From Synechococcales cyanobacterium CNB (GTDB taxonomy: Bacteria; Planctomycetota; Phycisphaerae; Phycisphaerales; UBA1924), in contig SZOZ01000007.1 in assembly GCA_030263455.1 (NCBI GenBank), forward strand, positions 124,001 to 188,000: a DNA stretch of 64,000 nt, in the 5' to 3' direction. The position numbers and the translations under genes were made by a program. The notes under the pieces are model-generated. The model had not been told where the DNA came from. It did not search any database and saw nothing but the letters and a program-made list of their open reading frames with translations. The stretch's first letter is position 1, and each line of letters begins with the position of its first letter. Shown one piece after another: positions 25,426 through 32,256 of this stretch.

Positions 25426-26393
25426 CGCCGGCGCACCCACGCGTAGATGCCGACGGCGACGAAGACCACGCCCACGCCGATGAGCGGCCAGTCGAACGAC
25501 GAGCGCCTGGGAGCCTCGGGAAATGGCGGAGCGGGACGGCGTGACGCGGCGGCGTCTTCGGAGCCGGTGTTCGCCGGTGAGACGTTCGACGTGTTGGAGG
25601 TGGAAGCGACGGACCAGCGGACCCCGTGGTCCAGCGCGCCGGCGCGCTCTGCTCGCTCGACGACCGCGCTCATGCTGAACTCATCGGCCGGGTTCGGCCC
25701 TGCGAGCCGGATGTCGGAGGGCGTCCAGCCCCAGTTCTTTCCGTACCGCCTGACGACGCCGAAGGGGAGGGTGTCGTCCTCGACGTACTCGTAGGCGTAG
25801 GTGTTTCCCGTCGCTGCAAACTCAACCGCCGTGAGGCGTCCCTCGCCGTTGATGTGGTAGACCAGCGGCTTGCGGTCGGGGACGAAGTCGCCGCCCGGGT
25901 TCCAATCGAACATCTGGCGGTTGCCGAGGGGGAATCGGAACGTGACGCTCCAGCCGCCGTCGCGGGCGCGCTCGATCTTGGTGGCGTGCTCCGCGTTTGC
26001 CTCGATGAAGCGGAGCGTGAGGTCGGGAAACGTCCGCTCGACCAGCGTGTCGTGGACTTCGCGCGGGCTGCCCTCCCAGCGCTGGACGCGCCCGTTTCGC
26101 CTCGTGTTTGCGAACATCACGCCGTTGGCATCCACTCCCCAGACACGCCCGCCCGAGGCGTGGTACCACGCGCCGGTCGCCGCGTCGTACCCGGACATGC
26201 GCACGTGGTCCGAGCCGTCCGAGTCGGCGACGAAGTGGACGGCGCCGCGCGTGGCGATCCGCTCCTTCAGCCACGAGCGCAACTCGTCCGGCGCGGCCTG
26301 AGCGAGCGCATCCCGAGTGATCGTCAGCACCATCGTCACGAGCGCGAGACGAAGCATGTTCTTCGAGTATCGGGTTGACGACACGTTGTCCAT
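25422..26393 (-). CDS. Exported C-terminally anchored protein, module A gene 3
   Basis: 323 residues, unknown family. N-terminal signal (NMLRLALVTMVLTITRDALAQA), a globular beta-rich part (AVHFVADSDGSDHVRMSGYDAATGAWYHASG, IERARDGGWSVTFRFPLGNRQ), a Ser/Thr/Pro-rich linker, and a C-terminal membrane helix ending in IYAWVRRR. The helix plus Arg tail resembles a tail anchor or sorting signal, but no PEP or LPXTG motif is seen. GGGGGAGG lies just before the ATG. The paralogue at 31246 shares the pattern GVVxA, FP, VERA-xGGW and the same type of C-terminus. Stop overlaps the start of the MauE-like gene. Confidence 0.7.
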   Translation of the reverse strand: MDNVSSTRYSKNMLRLALVTMVLTITRDALAQAAPDELRSWLKERIATRGAVHFVADSDGSDHVRMSGYDAATGAWYHASGGRVWGVDANGVMFANTRRNGRVQRWEGSPREVHDTLVERTFPDLTLRFIEANAEHATKIERARDGGWSVTFRFPLGNRQMFDWNPGGDFVPDRKPLVYHINGEGRLTAVEFAATGNTYAYEYVEDDTLPFGVVRRYGKNWGWTPSDIRLAGPNPADEFSMSAVVERAERAGALDHGVRWSVASTSNTSNVSPANTGSEDAAASRRPAPPFPEAPRRSSFDWPLIGVGVVFVAVGIYAWVRRR

Positions 26394-26422
26394 CTGACCT
26401 CCCCCGAATCACGTACTCCGGG

Positions 26423-26866
26423 TCACGACTCCCCACCGCCGCTCCCGCAGGGGTTGCCGACCTCGCACCCATTGAACCCGGTTGTGTAGAACGTTGTATC
26501 CGAAGCGGAGCCATCGCGCACGATGCAGCACATGCCCCAGGGGTCTGGGCCGCACAATGTCATGCTCCATCCACTCGGCACGGGGTTGTTCGGGTCGTCA
26601 CACGGCCACGAAGCGGAGTCGCCCTCTCCGTATGTATAGCAGTAGTACGTCTTGAGACTGGCTCCAGACCCATCTTTGCCCGGGGTACCAGACTCGCATC
26701 CCCGTTCGCAGTAGATCATCTCCTCCGAACCGCAATCGTCGCACCCGAGCGGCGTCTTGGGCCTGTAGCAGGGCTGCTGCGGCTGCGAGAGCGCTGTCGC
26801 GACGATTGCAGTGAGCGCAGCGGCGAATGTGACTCGCTTCCAGATGGTTCCGATTTCGCGCTTCAT
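26423..26866 (-). CDS. 12-cysteine exported protein, module A gene 2
   Basis: 147 residues. Signal peptide (MKREIGTIWKRV, then an Ala/Val-rich core, cleavage near ALSQ). The mature part has exactly 12 cysteines (33, 42, 45, 53, 57, 76, 89, 105, 113, 114, 134, 140), enough for six disulfides, and is rich in Gly, Ser, Asp and Pro. Tail: GFNGCEVGNPCGSGGGES. No family recognised. Its counterpart at 30793 has the same length and cysteine number and shares PCDD...C...CC. AGGAG upstream of the ATG overlaps the stop codon of the prepilin-like gene, so the two are coupled. Confidence 0.72.
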   Translation of the reverse strand: MKREIGTIWKRVTFAAALTAIVATALSQPQQPCYRPKTPLGCDDCGSEEMIYCERGCESGTPGKDGSGASLKTYYCYTYGEGDSASWPCDDPNNPVPSGWSMTLCGPDPWGMCCIVRDGSASDTTFYTTGFNGCEVGNPCGSGGGES

Positions 26867-26877
26867 GGTGCTTGCTC

Positions 26878-27570
26878 CTATCGGTCGCGTCCTTCGACGC
26901 CGTACCACGTGGTCATCACGGGGAACCCGATGTTGCTGACATCGTCGTACACGAACTCGCCGCCGGGCAGAAAGTCCATCCACCGGCCGATCAGCGCGCT
27001 CCCGTCGGCCATGGCGACGGGGCCGGGCGAACTGTCCGGAAGACAGCACCAGCGCGGCGGCGAGTTGCTGCGCTTCGACCAGGTGAAGAACCAGCCGAGC
27101 ATCCCCTTGGAGGCCGGCAGGCGCGTCTGGCGGCGATACACGGGCACCGGCGACTCATCCCACACGTTCTGGTCGGGCGTATTGCCCGGCTCCATGCGGC
27201 GCGCGTCGTAGACCATGCAGAGCGAGAGTTGGAAGACGGAGGCTCGCTCCGCCGCACGGTCGTCGATCATGCCCTCCCGCTTGAGCGTCTCGTACCATTT
27301 GGCGGAGCACGCGCCGACGGTGTCGAACGCCGCGAATGGGTACAGGTCGTTGTGCTCGTTGCCGTACATCTCGACCAGGGCCGCCTGCTGCTGGATCTCG
27401 CCGAGCAGGGAGGTCAGACGCCCCTGGTGCCAGGTCTGTCGAACCGACGGCAGCAGCAGGCCGACCAGGATCGTCAGCACGCCGAGGACAACAACGAGTT
27501 CGGGGAGGGAGAAGCCGCGCCGAAAGGCAAGGCCTCGTGCACGAACCGGGCTGGTCCGGGTCGGCCGCAT
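26878..27570 (-). CDS. Prepilin-like protein, module A gene 1
   Basis: 230 residues. Basic leader then the prepilin peptidase site and methylation helix RRGFSLPELVVVLGVLTILVGLLLP (residues about 17-41, cleavage after Gly19). The C-terminal domain carries VAMADGSALIG, the DG element typical of planctomycete H-X9-DG/DUF1559-like pseudopilins, and ends GFPVMTTWYGVEGRDR. This tail aligns with GHPVVSTWLGTKGADR of the copy B protein. The ATG at 27570 lies 6 bases after a TATACT element, predicting a leaderless transcript. First gene of module A. Confidence 0.82.
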   Translation of the reverse strand: MRPTRTSPVRARGLAFRRGFSLPELVVVLGVLTILVGLLLPSVRQTWHQGRLTSLLGEIQQQAALVEMYGNEHNDLYPFAAFDTVGACSAKWYETLKREGMIDDRAAERASVFQLSLCMVYDARRMEPGNTPDQNVWDESPVPVYRRQTRLPASKGMLGWFFTWSKRSNSPPRWCCLPDSSPGPVAMADGSALIGRWMDFLPGGEFVYDDVSNIGFPVMTTWYGVEGRDR

Positions 27571-27576
27571 GGGGCC

Positions 27577-27607
27577 AGTATACCACGCGACCCCCCCCCC
27601 CCGTCAA
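27577..27607 (-). promoter_or_regulatory. Module A promoter with poly-G spacer
   Basis: Minus strand: TTGACG (27607-27602) and TATACT (27582-27577) are separated by 19 bases, most of them a homopolymer; the plus strand shows C12 at 27591-27602. A change of one or two bases in the tract would move the spacer through the 17-18 optimum. This is the arrangement of phase-variable promoters such as Neisseria porA. Transcription should begin at or beside the prepilin ATG. Confidence 0.6.
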
Positions 27608-27706
27608 CCCATCGTGACGATTTCTGGCGGTCGTCTGTTTGAGAACACTGGCGTTGAATCGGATTGTGTTAGGGTTCTGAACGCTGATGGAAAACGAAAA
27701 TCAGAC

Positions 27707-27736
27707 TTGACAAATCGCAATGAACTTCAATAATAC
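27707..27736 (+). promoter_or_regulatory. Promoter of DUF2089 gene
   Basis: TTGACA (27707-27712), 18 bases, TAATAC (27731-27736); the ATG follows after only 5 bases. It lies in an AT-rich patch (about 27605-27741) that stands out from the GC-rich surroundings and separates divergent transcription of module A and the DUF2089 gene. Confidence 0.65.
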
Positions 27737-27741
27737 GAAAA

Positions 27742-28104
27742 ATGGCTGTCGAGATTGATAAATCCGTCGAGTCACACCCCCTCTGCCGGCTGCCGCGGGA
27801 GGACCTGGACCTGGTGGCGGAGTTGGTGCTGGCGTCGGGGTCGCTGAAGGCGGTTGCTGAGGCGTACGGGGTGAGTTACCCCACGATCCGGGGGCGGGTG
27901 GACCGGGTGATCGAGCGGCTGCGGATGGTGCTCGAAGACCGCAAGCCGGACCCGGTGACGGACCTGCTGGCGGACCTGGTAGCCAGGGGGGAACTGACGG
28001 GGGCGACGGCGAGGCGGATTCGAGATGCGGTGCGCGAGGCGAGGAAGACGGGGCATGAAAGGCCCCGCCCCGAGGAACTGGGTTCCGAGGGAATGAACGG
28101 ATGA
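27742..28104 (+). CDS. DUF2089-family putative regulator
   Basis: 120 residues. The segment HPLCRLPREDLDLVAELVLASGSLKAVAEAYGVSYPTIRGRVDRVIERL matches the DUF2089 family, with a helix-turn-helix-like ending (VSYPTIRGR). The usual N-terminal zinc ribbon is absent, so this is the short form. Family function is not well established; DNA binding is inferred. Leaderless by promoter position. Followed 13 bases later by a membrane protein, probably one operon; its location between two identical modules suggests, but does not prove, a control role. Confidence 0.78.
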   Translation: MAVEIDKSVESHPLCRLPREDLDLVAELVLASGSLKAVAEAYGVSYPTIRGRVDRVIERLRMVLEDRKPDPVTDLLADLVARGELTGATARRIRDAVREARKTGHERPRPEELGSEGMNG

Positions 28105-28117
28105 GAGGAGGCGTGTG

Positions 28118-28471
28118 ATGGAACCGTGGGTGCCGCTGGACAAGGCGTGGATGCTCGGGGCGTTCATCGGCGGGGGCGGCGGCACGGCCATCGGCCTGCT
28201 CGGGGCGACGGCGGGCGTGCTGGCGCCGCGGGGCATCGGCCGACGGGCGGTGCTCGGGTCGATGCTCGCCTTCGCGTTGATCGGGCTTGGGCTGGTTGTC
28301 GCGGGCGTGGTGGGGTTGATCGTGGGCCAGCCGTTCCACGTCTGGTTCTGGCTGCTGCAGCCGGGCGTGATCTTCGCGTTTGTTACGGGGCCTCTGATCC
28401 CGGTGGTCGCGCGGCGCTACGCGCAGGCCGAGCAACGCCGGCTGGATGCGGAGGCACTGAGGCGGGGGTGA
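28118..28471 (+). CDS. Small membrane protein, unknown
   Basis: 117 residues, three predicted membrane helices (AWMLGAFIGGGGGTAIGLLGATAGVLA, VLGSMLAFALIGLGLVVAGVVGLIVG, WFWLLQPGVIFAFVTGPLIPVVA) and a basic tail RRYAQAEQRRLDAEALRRG. GAGAGGAG precedes the ATG at 28118. It follows the DUF2089 gene closely, a pairing that suggests a regulator with a membrane partner. No family is recognised. Confidence 0.65.
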   Translation: MEPWVPLDKAWMLGAFIGGGGGTAIGLLGATAGVLAPRGIGRRAVLGSMLAFALIGLGLVVAGVVGLIVGQPFHVWFWLLQPGVIFAFVTGPLIPVVARRYAQAEQRRLDAEALRRG

Positions 28472-28480
28472 GGGGTGAGA

Positions 28481-28548
28481 TACGAGCCCCGAGCGGAAGC
28501 TCGGGCGCGCGTCCTCCTTTGACCCCGTGCTTCCGCACGGGGCTCGTA
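28481..28548. repeat. REP-doublet (REPIN-like) palindromic element
   Basis: Two arms, TACGAGCCCCGAGCGGAAGC... (28481-28505) and the inverse at 28523-28548, match over 25 bases except for two compensating changes. Each arm is also a hairpin (CCCGAGC-GGAA-GCTCGGG; CCCCGTGC-TTCC-GCACGGGG). The element lies between convergent genes and can act as a bidirectional terminator. The structure, with paired REP-like palindromes in inverse orientation, is that of a REPIN. Confidence 0.65.
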
Positions 28549-28555
28549 CATGCAC

Positions 28556-29518
28556 TCAACATGAAGGCGAATCCGGCGTCACCGTGTGCTCGGGCGCTTC
28601 GCCGGTGAGCACGCGCCAGACGTCGCGCACGACCCAGGACATCTCGCGCTTGGCGTGGCGGGTTGCGCCGGCGACGTGGGGCGTCAGGCGCGCGTTCGGC
28701 AGGCCCCAGAGCGGGCACGACGAGCCGGGCGGTTCGGGGTCGAACACGTCCAGCACGGCGGCGGCACGCGGGTTGGCTCGCAGGAAGGCGGCGCACGCGA
28801 CGGCATCGACGACGAAGCCGCGGCTGGTGTTGATGAGCAGGGCGTCGGGCTTCATGCGGGCGAAGGCGGACGGGCCGAGCAGGGCGCGGTTCGAGGGGCG
28901 GGCGTCGACGTGAACACTCAGAACGTCGGCGGCGGCGAGCAGGTCGTCGAGCGGGACCGGCTCCGCGCCGTGGCGATCGGCATGGTCGATTTCGCGCAGC
29001 TCGTGGTATATGACGCGCATGTTCAACGCGGCGCCGAGCCGAGCCACCTGCGAGCCGATCCGCCCGAGACCGAGCACCCCGAGCGTGAGGCCCGCGATCT
29101 CGCGCTCGGCCTCAAGACTCTTCCGCAGCCGGTTCCACTCGTCGGGCGGGAGCGGGCGGTCGAGCGCGGCGCGCGGGCGCAGGACATCCAGCATCGCGGC
29201 GGCGACGAACTCGACGACGGCCCGCGTGTTCGCGCCGGGCGTGTTCACGACGGCGACGCCTCTCGCCGCGCACGCGGCCACGTCGATGTTGTCCACGCCG
29301 ACGCCGGCTCGTCCGACGACGCGCAGGCGCGGCGCGGCGGCGAGCATCGCATCGTCCACGCGCGTGTAGGTCCGCACGATCAGCCCCTCGGCCCGCGCAA
29401 GCAGACCGAAAAAGCCCGGACCGTCAGCGGCGCACCGCACCAGTTCGCACCGCTCGGCGAGCCACGCCGCGGGCCTCGGGTCGAGGTCCTCGGTCTGAAT
29501 GACGAGCGGGCGGGCCAT
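28556..29518 (-). CDS. D-2-hydroxyacid dehydrogenase (SerA-like)
   Basis: 320 residues. NAD-dependent D-isomer-specific dehydrogenase: N-terminal lid with GRAGVGVDNIDVAACAARGVAVVNTPG, Rossmann motif GVLGLGRIGSQVARLG, then INTSRGFVVDA, DVFDPEPPGSSCPLWGLPNARLTPHVAGAT containing the catalytic Glu/His pair. Closest in feel to 3-phosphoglycerate dehydrogenase without the regulatory ACT domain, so serine synthesis is plausible but other 2-hydroxyacids are not excluded. TAGCAT (29533-29528) lies 9 bases before the ATG. It lies between modules A and B in the opposite direction to its flanking genes. Confidence 0.85.
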   Translation of the reverse strand: MARPLVIQTEDLDPRPAAWLAERCELVRCAADGPGFFGLLARAEGLIVRTYTRVDDAMLAAAPRLRVVGRAGVGVDNIDVAACAARGVAVVNTPGANTRAVVEFVAAAMLDVLRPRAALDRPLPPDEWNRLRKSLEAEREIAGLTLGVLGLGRIGSQVARLGAALNMRVIYHELREIDHADRHGAEPVPLDDLLAAADVLSVHVDARPSNRALLGPSAFARMKPDALLINTSRGFVVDAVACAAFLRANPRAAAVLDVFDPEPPGSSCPLWGLPNARLTPHVAGATRHAKREMSWVVRDVWRVLTGEAPEHTVTPDSPSC

Positions 29519-29599
29519 CGCGGCATGATGCTACCCCGAACCCTCGGCGCACCCGGGGTGGAGCAAGGCAGGCCCCGGCTCCGGGCCGCCGCACGAACC

Positions 29600-29857
29600 A
29601 TGCTCCGACCTCAGCACCCCGCGATGCACGCGGCGGCGGACACGGCTGCGGCGGAGCGCGACCCCCGGGACTTCTCCGCCGAGGCGTGGGCGCGTCTGCG
29701 CGAGAGCCTGCCGGCCGACGACCGCCACCTTGCCGAACTGCGGATGCGCGGGCTGGACTGGGCGGCCATCGCCGAGCAACTCGGCACCAGCGAGACCGCG
29801 GCCCGCCAGCGATTCAGCCGAATCGTGCGAAGTCTGCGCGCGGAGGAGGAAGAATGA
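29600..29857 (+). CDS. Free-standing sigma-70 region 4-like protein
   Basis: 85 residues from ATG 29600 (ATG 29525 and 29624 are alternatives; no clear RBS). The C-terminal half, SLPADDRHLAELRMRGLDWAAIAEQLGTSETAARQRFSRIVRSLRAEEEE, is a sigma region 4 helix-turn-helix of the planctomycete ECF type. Region 2, which binds core polymerase and the -10 element, is missing. It is either the remnant of a sigma factor or a stand-alone regulator. It ends about 120 bases before the module B promoter. Confidence 0.55.
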   Translation: MLRPQHPAMHAAADTAAAERDPRDFSAEAWARLRESLPADDRHLAELRMRGLDWAAIAEQLGTSETAARQRFSRIVRSLRAEEEE

Positions 29858-29979
29858 GCTCGGATGGGTCGATGCCCGGGCCGAGGCCGCTCATCGCGAG
29901 CTTCACTGTCGTTTTGCTAACATCCACAAGCCTCTGTGCTGTATGCTCATGCGCACGACCGGACTCACCTCCAACTCCC

Positions 29980-30009
29980 TTGACAGGGGCGGCCGGCCCT
30001 TGGTATCCT
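29980..30009 (+). promoter_or_regulatory. Module B promoter
   Basis: A consensus-like promoter: TTGACA (29980-29985), 18 bases, TATCCT (30004-30009). By the spacing rule of other genes in the window the transcript begins near 30016, where a GTG codon stands 6 bases after the -10. Confidence 0.75.
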
Positions 30010-30046
30010 GCTGTTGTGGCGGGTATCGGTTCAGTCCAACCGGTTG

Positions 30047-30056
30047 CCCCCCCCCC
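30047..30056 (+). repeat. C10 homopolymer before module B prepilin start
   Basis: Ten C residues directly abut the ATG at 30057. A frame opening at the leaderless-position GTG 30016 runs through this tract and is out of frame with the prepilin; C8 or C11 would join the two frames. Confidence 0.6.
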
Positions 30057-30758
30057 ATGGGGGAGTGGCTTGTCGCTTCTTGCCGCAGAGGGCACTGCCG
30101 CGTTGCGTTCAGCCTGATTGAGTTGATCGTTGTTCTCGGCATTGTGATGGTGCTGATCGGTCTGCTCCTGCCGTCACTCGCCGCGGCGCGTGAGCGGTCT
30201 CGAATGACGCGACTGGCGGTCACGGCGAGAAGCAATGCCCTTGCCGTGGTCGCCTACGCGGGCGACCACGACGACGTGTATCCGATCGCATCAGCCGACG
30301 TAGGAAACGCGATGCTCGACTGGGACGATCCCCTCATCGCGGAGGGCATTCTTCCGTCCAAGGCAGCGGTCGATCCGGACGGCGTTCGCGAGCATGGCGG
30401 ACCGAAGTTCGCCCTGTCGGGCGCTCTTGTGCATCCGTCACGCTTCTTGGAACCTGGCGCCACCCTGCCGATCGACCTCGCGAAGGCCTCGCCGATCCGC
30501 CAGTCCGAGGTCGCGTATCCGTCACAGAAAGGCATGATGGTCCGCTGGCTGTTCGTGCGCGACGGAGTCCACACCTTCTGGACGTGGAATCCCTACGACC
30601 GACCGATCGCGCCCGTGGCCTGGACGGATGGGCACGTGTCCGAGCATCGATGCACGGACTTTGCCCTGGCGTACCCGTACTTCGAGAACTGGGTCGGTCA
30701 TCCGGTCGTGAGCACGTGGCTCGGGACAAAGGGCGCCGACAGACTTGCGCTCGAATGA
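30057..30758 (+). CDS. Prepilin-like protein, module B gene 1
   Basis: 233 residues from ATG 30057. Basic leader SCRRGHCRVAFSLIELIVVLG, with Ala rather than Gly at the prepilin peptidase site, and a hydrophobic helix to about residue 42. The C-terminal part has VAWTDGHVSEHRCTDFA and ends VGHPVVSTWLGTKGADRLALE, homologous to the module A prepilin. No ribosome-binding site precedes the ATG; the promoter (29980-30009) would place the 5' end near a GTG at 30016 that is currently out of frame because of C10. So the true start, and whether the gene is on, are uncertain. Confidence 0.75.
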   Translation: MGEWLVASCRRGHCRVAFSLIELIVVLGIVMVLIGLLLPSLAAARERSRMTRLAVTARSNALAVVAYAGDHDDVYPIASADVGNAMLDWDDPLIAEGILPSKAAVDPDGVREHGGPKFALSGALVHPSRFLEPGATLPIDLAKASPIRQSEVAYPSQKGMMVRWLFVRDGVHTFWTWNPYDRPIAPVAWTDGHVSEHRCTDFALAYPYFENWVGHPVVSTWLGTKGADRLALE

Positions 30759-30792
30759 ACCACGATGGAGCACACGCAAAGGAGGCATCGCC

Positions 30793-31236
30793 ATGACGAA
30801 CACACTCGCCGGACGAATCGCCGGAGCGATCGGGCTGGCTGCGGCGCTCACCGTGATCGCCGCGCCCGACTACTGCTACTTCCTCGAGCGGGTGCAGGAT
30901 GGTGAGAGTTCGGGGTGCGGCTCCGGGGCGTCCTTCTGTCTGAACAACACCATCGTCTGCGATGTCGGTCTCACGACGCGGGTCGACTACGGCTGCGGCA
31001 AGAAGGGGCCGATGTCATTCCCCGGTGTCGTCCGCAAGTGCTTCAAGATCACCAATGCGATTACGCACCCCTGCGACGATGACGATGAGCCTGCGGGCGC
31101 GGATCCGGTGGGATGCCGGACGGAATCCGGCGTATGCTGCTACGGTACCCTGACCTACGACAGTAACGTGCCCGGTGATCCGTACATGAGCGTTGCTTCC
31201 GGCGCGCGCTGCTGCAATGTCGTCGTCTCCGAGTAG
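30793..31236 (+). CDS. 12-cysteine exported protein, module B gene 2
   Basis: 147 residues, same length as the module A counterpart. Signal peptide MTNTLAGRIAGAIGLAAALTV, then a mature part with 12 cysteines (28, 42, 49, 56, 68, 83, 94, 108, 115, 116, 140, 141). Shared features with copy A: PCDD, a further Cys 14-16 residues on, a CC pair 7-8 later and a late pair of Cys. There is no tryptophan, so it is not a methylamine-dehydrogenase small subunit, which also has six disulfides and needs two Trp. AAAGGAGG 7 bases upstream is a strong ribosome site. Function unknown. Confidence 0.72.
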   Translation: MTNTLAGRIAGAIGLAAALTVIAAPDYCYFLERVQDGESSGCGSGASFCLNNTIVCDVGLTTRVDYGCGKKGPMSFPGVVRKCFKITNAITHPCDDDDEPAGADPVGCRTESGVCCYGTLTYDSNVPGDPYMSVASGARCCNVVVSE

Positions 31237-31245
31237 CGCCGCCCC

Positions 31246-32256
31246 ATGCTGACCAGTCGTCTCATGCTGGCCGGCGCCGTGTCGGGCGCCGTGACGCACG
31301 CGACACCGACGGAGTCGGCGCCGCTCGTTCAATGGCTGGAGACGCGTCCCCAGACGGTTCAACCGGCGACCGATGATCACACGCCCGAATCTCTCGCATC
31401 GGCAATCGTCAGCGGTTGGCCGGCGCAGGGTTCGATCTTCGCGCACTACACCGACGAACACGACAACGACCTTCGGGTCGCGTTCGATTTCGCATCCCGC
31501 GCTTGGAACAGCATCCGAGCCAGAGAGGTCATCGTCGCCCGGGATCCTGACGGAGTCGTCTACGCGGGCAGGATCGATGCAGGGCGCTTGCGGGAAACGT
31601 CGCCCGGCGGGGCAGACTGGGTTCTCGACCATGTCTTTCCCCAAGTGGGTGTTGTGAATGTGCTTCGAGCGCCGAACGCGAACCCTCGTGTGGAGCGCGC
31701 GAACGGTGGCGGGTGGATCGTTGTGGTGTCGCTGCCTCGCGCATCACGCTACCCGCCCGCCGAGCGACTCTCTGAGTTTGACATCCAACAGTGGGGCGGA
31801 CCCCATGGCATGTACAGGGACGTTACTTTTGTGATCCGCGATGATCTAACCGTCGCGTCAATCACTCGCCCGACGCGACCAAGTCATGCGGAACCGGGCA
31901 TGGAGACGCTCGCGTTCGACACGGCGGAGACGGGCATCCCTGGCTTCCAGGTTGTCCGCACCCACCCACCCCCCGGTAAGCGAATCCTGACCCACTTCGA
32001 GCACGACCGAGCGGGCGCTCCCGAGCGATTCACAGCCGGCGCAGTCCTCAGAGAGGCGGAGTTGCGCCGAATCGAGCATCGCCCGCGGGTGCAGGTCATG
32101 AGCGCGGACGAGGCGGACGCCAGCCCCCGATTGCGCCCTGCTCCCATACGCGACGCGAAGTCCTCGATCGAGTCACTGCGGATTGGGTTGCTCGGCGGCG
32201 GAGTACTCTTCCTCGTAGTCGGAGCCCTCGCGTGGTTCAGATTGCGACGAGCATGA
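31246..32256 (+). CDS. Exported C-terminally anchored protein, module B gene 3
   Basis: 336 residues. Signal-like N-terminus (MLTSRLMLAGAVSGAVTHA), a globular region with GSIFAHYTDEHDNDLRVAFDFASRAW, DPDGVVYAGRIDAGRL and VERANGGGWIVVVSLPRASR, which aligns with the module A protein, then RIGLLGGGVLFLVVGALAWF and the tail RLRRA. This is a membrane anchor with a short basic cytoplasmic end. It starts 9 bases after the 12-Cys gene and its TGA stop overlaps an ATG (32253) as in module A. No known family. The N-terminal start could also be the ATG at 31264. Confidence 0.7.
   Translation: MLTSRLMLAGAVSGAVTHATPTESAPLVQWLETRPQTVQPATDDHTPESLASAIVSGWPAQGSIFAHYTDEHDNDLRVAFDFASRAWNSIRAREVIVARDPDGVVYAGRIDAGRLRETSPGGADWVLDHVFPQVGVVNVLRAPNANPRVERANGGGWIVVVSLPRASRYPPAERLSEFDIQQWGGPHGMYRDVTFVIRDDLTVASITRPTRPSHAEPGMETLAFDTAETGIPGFQVVRTHPPPGKRILTHFEHDRAGAPERFTAGAVLREAELRRIEHRPRVQVMSADEADASPRLRPAPIRDAKSSIESLRIGLLGGGVLFLVVGALAWFRLRRA

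Noticed and set aside
26423-31236. 12-Cys proteins as methylamine dehydrogenase small subunits
   Set aside because: Same disulfide number and a MauE neighbour, but copy B has no tryptophan, so the TTQ cofactor cannot form. No large subunit or mauD is present.
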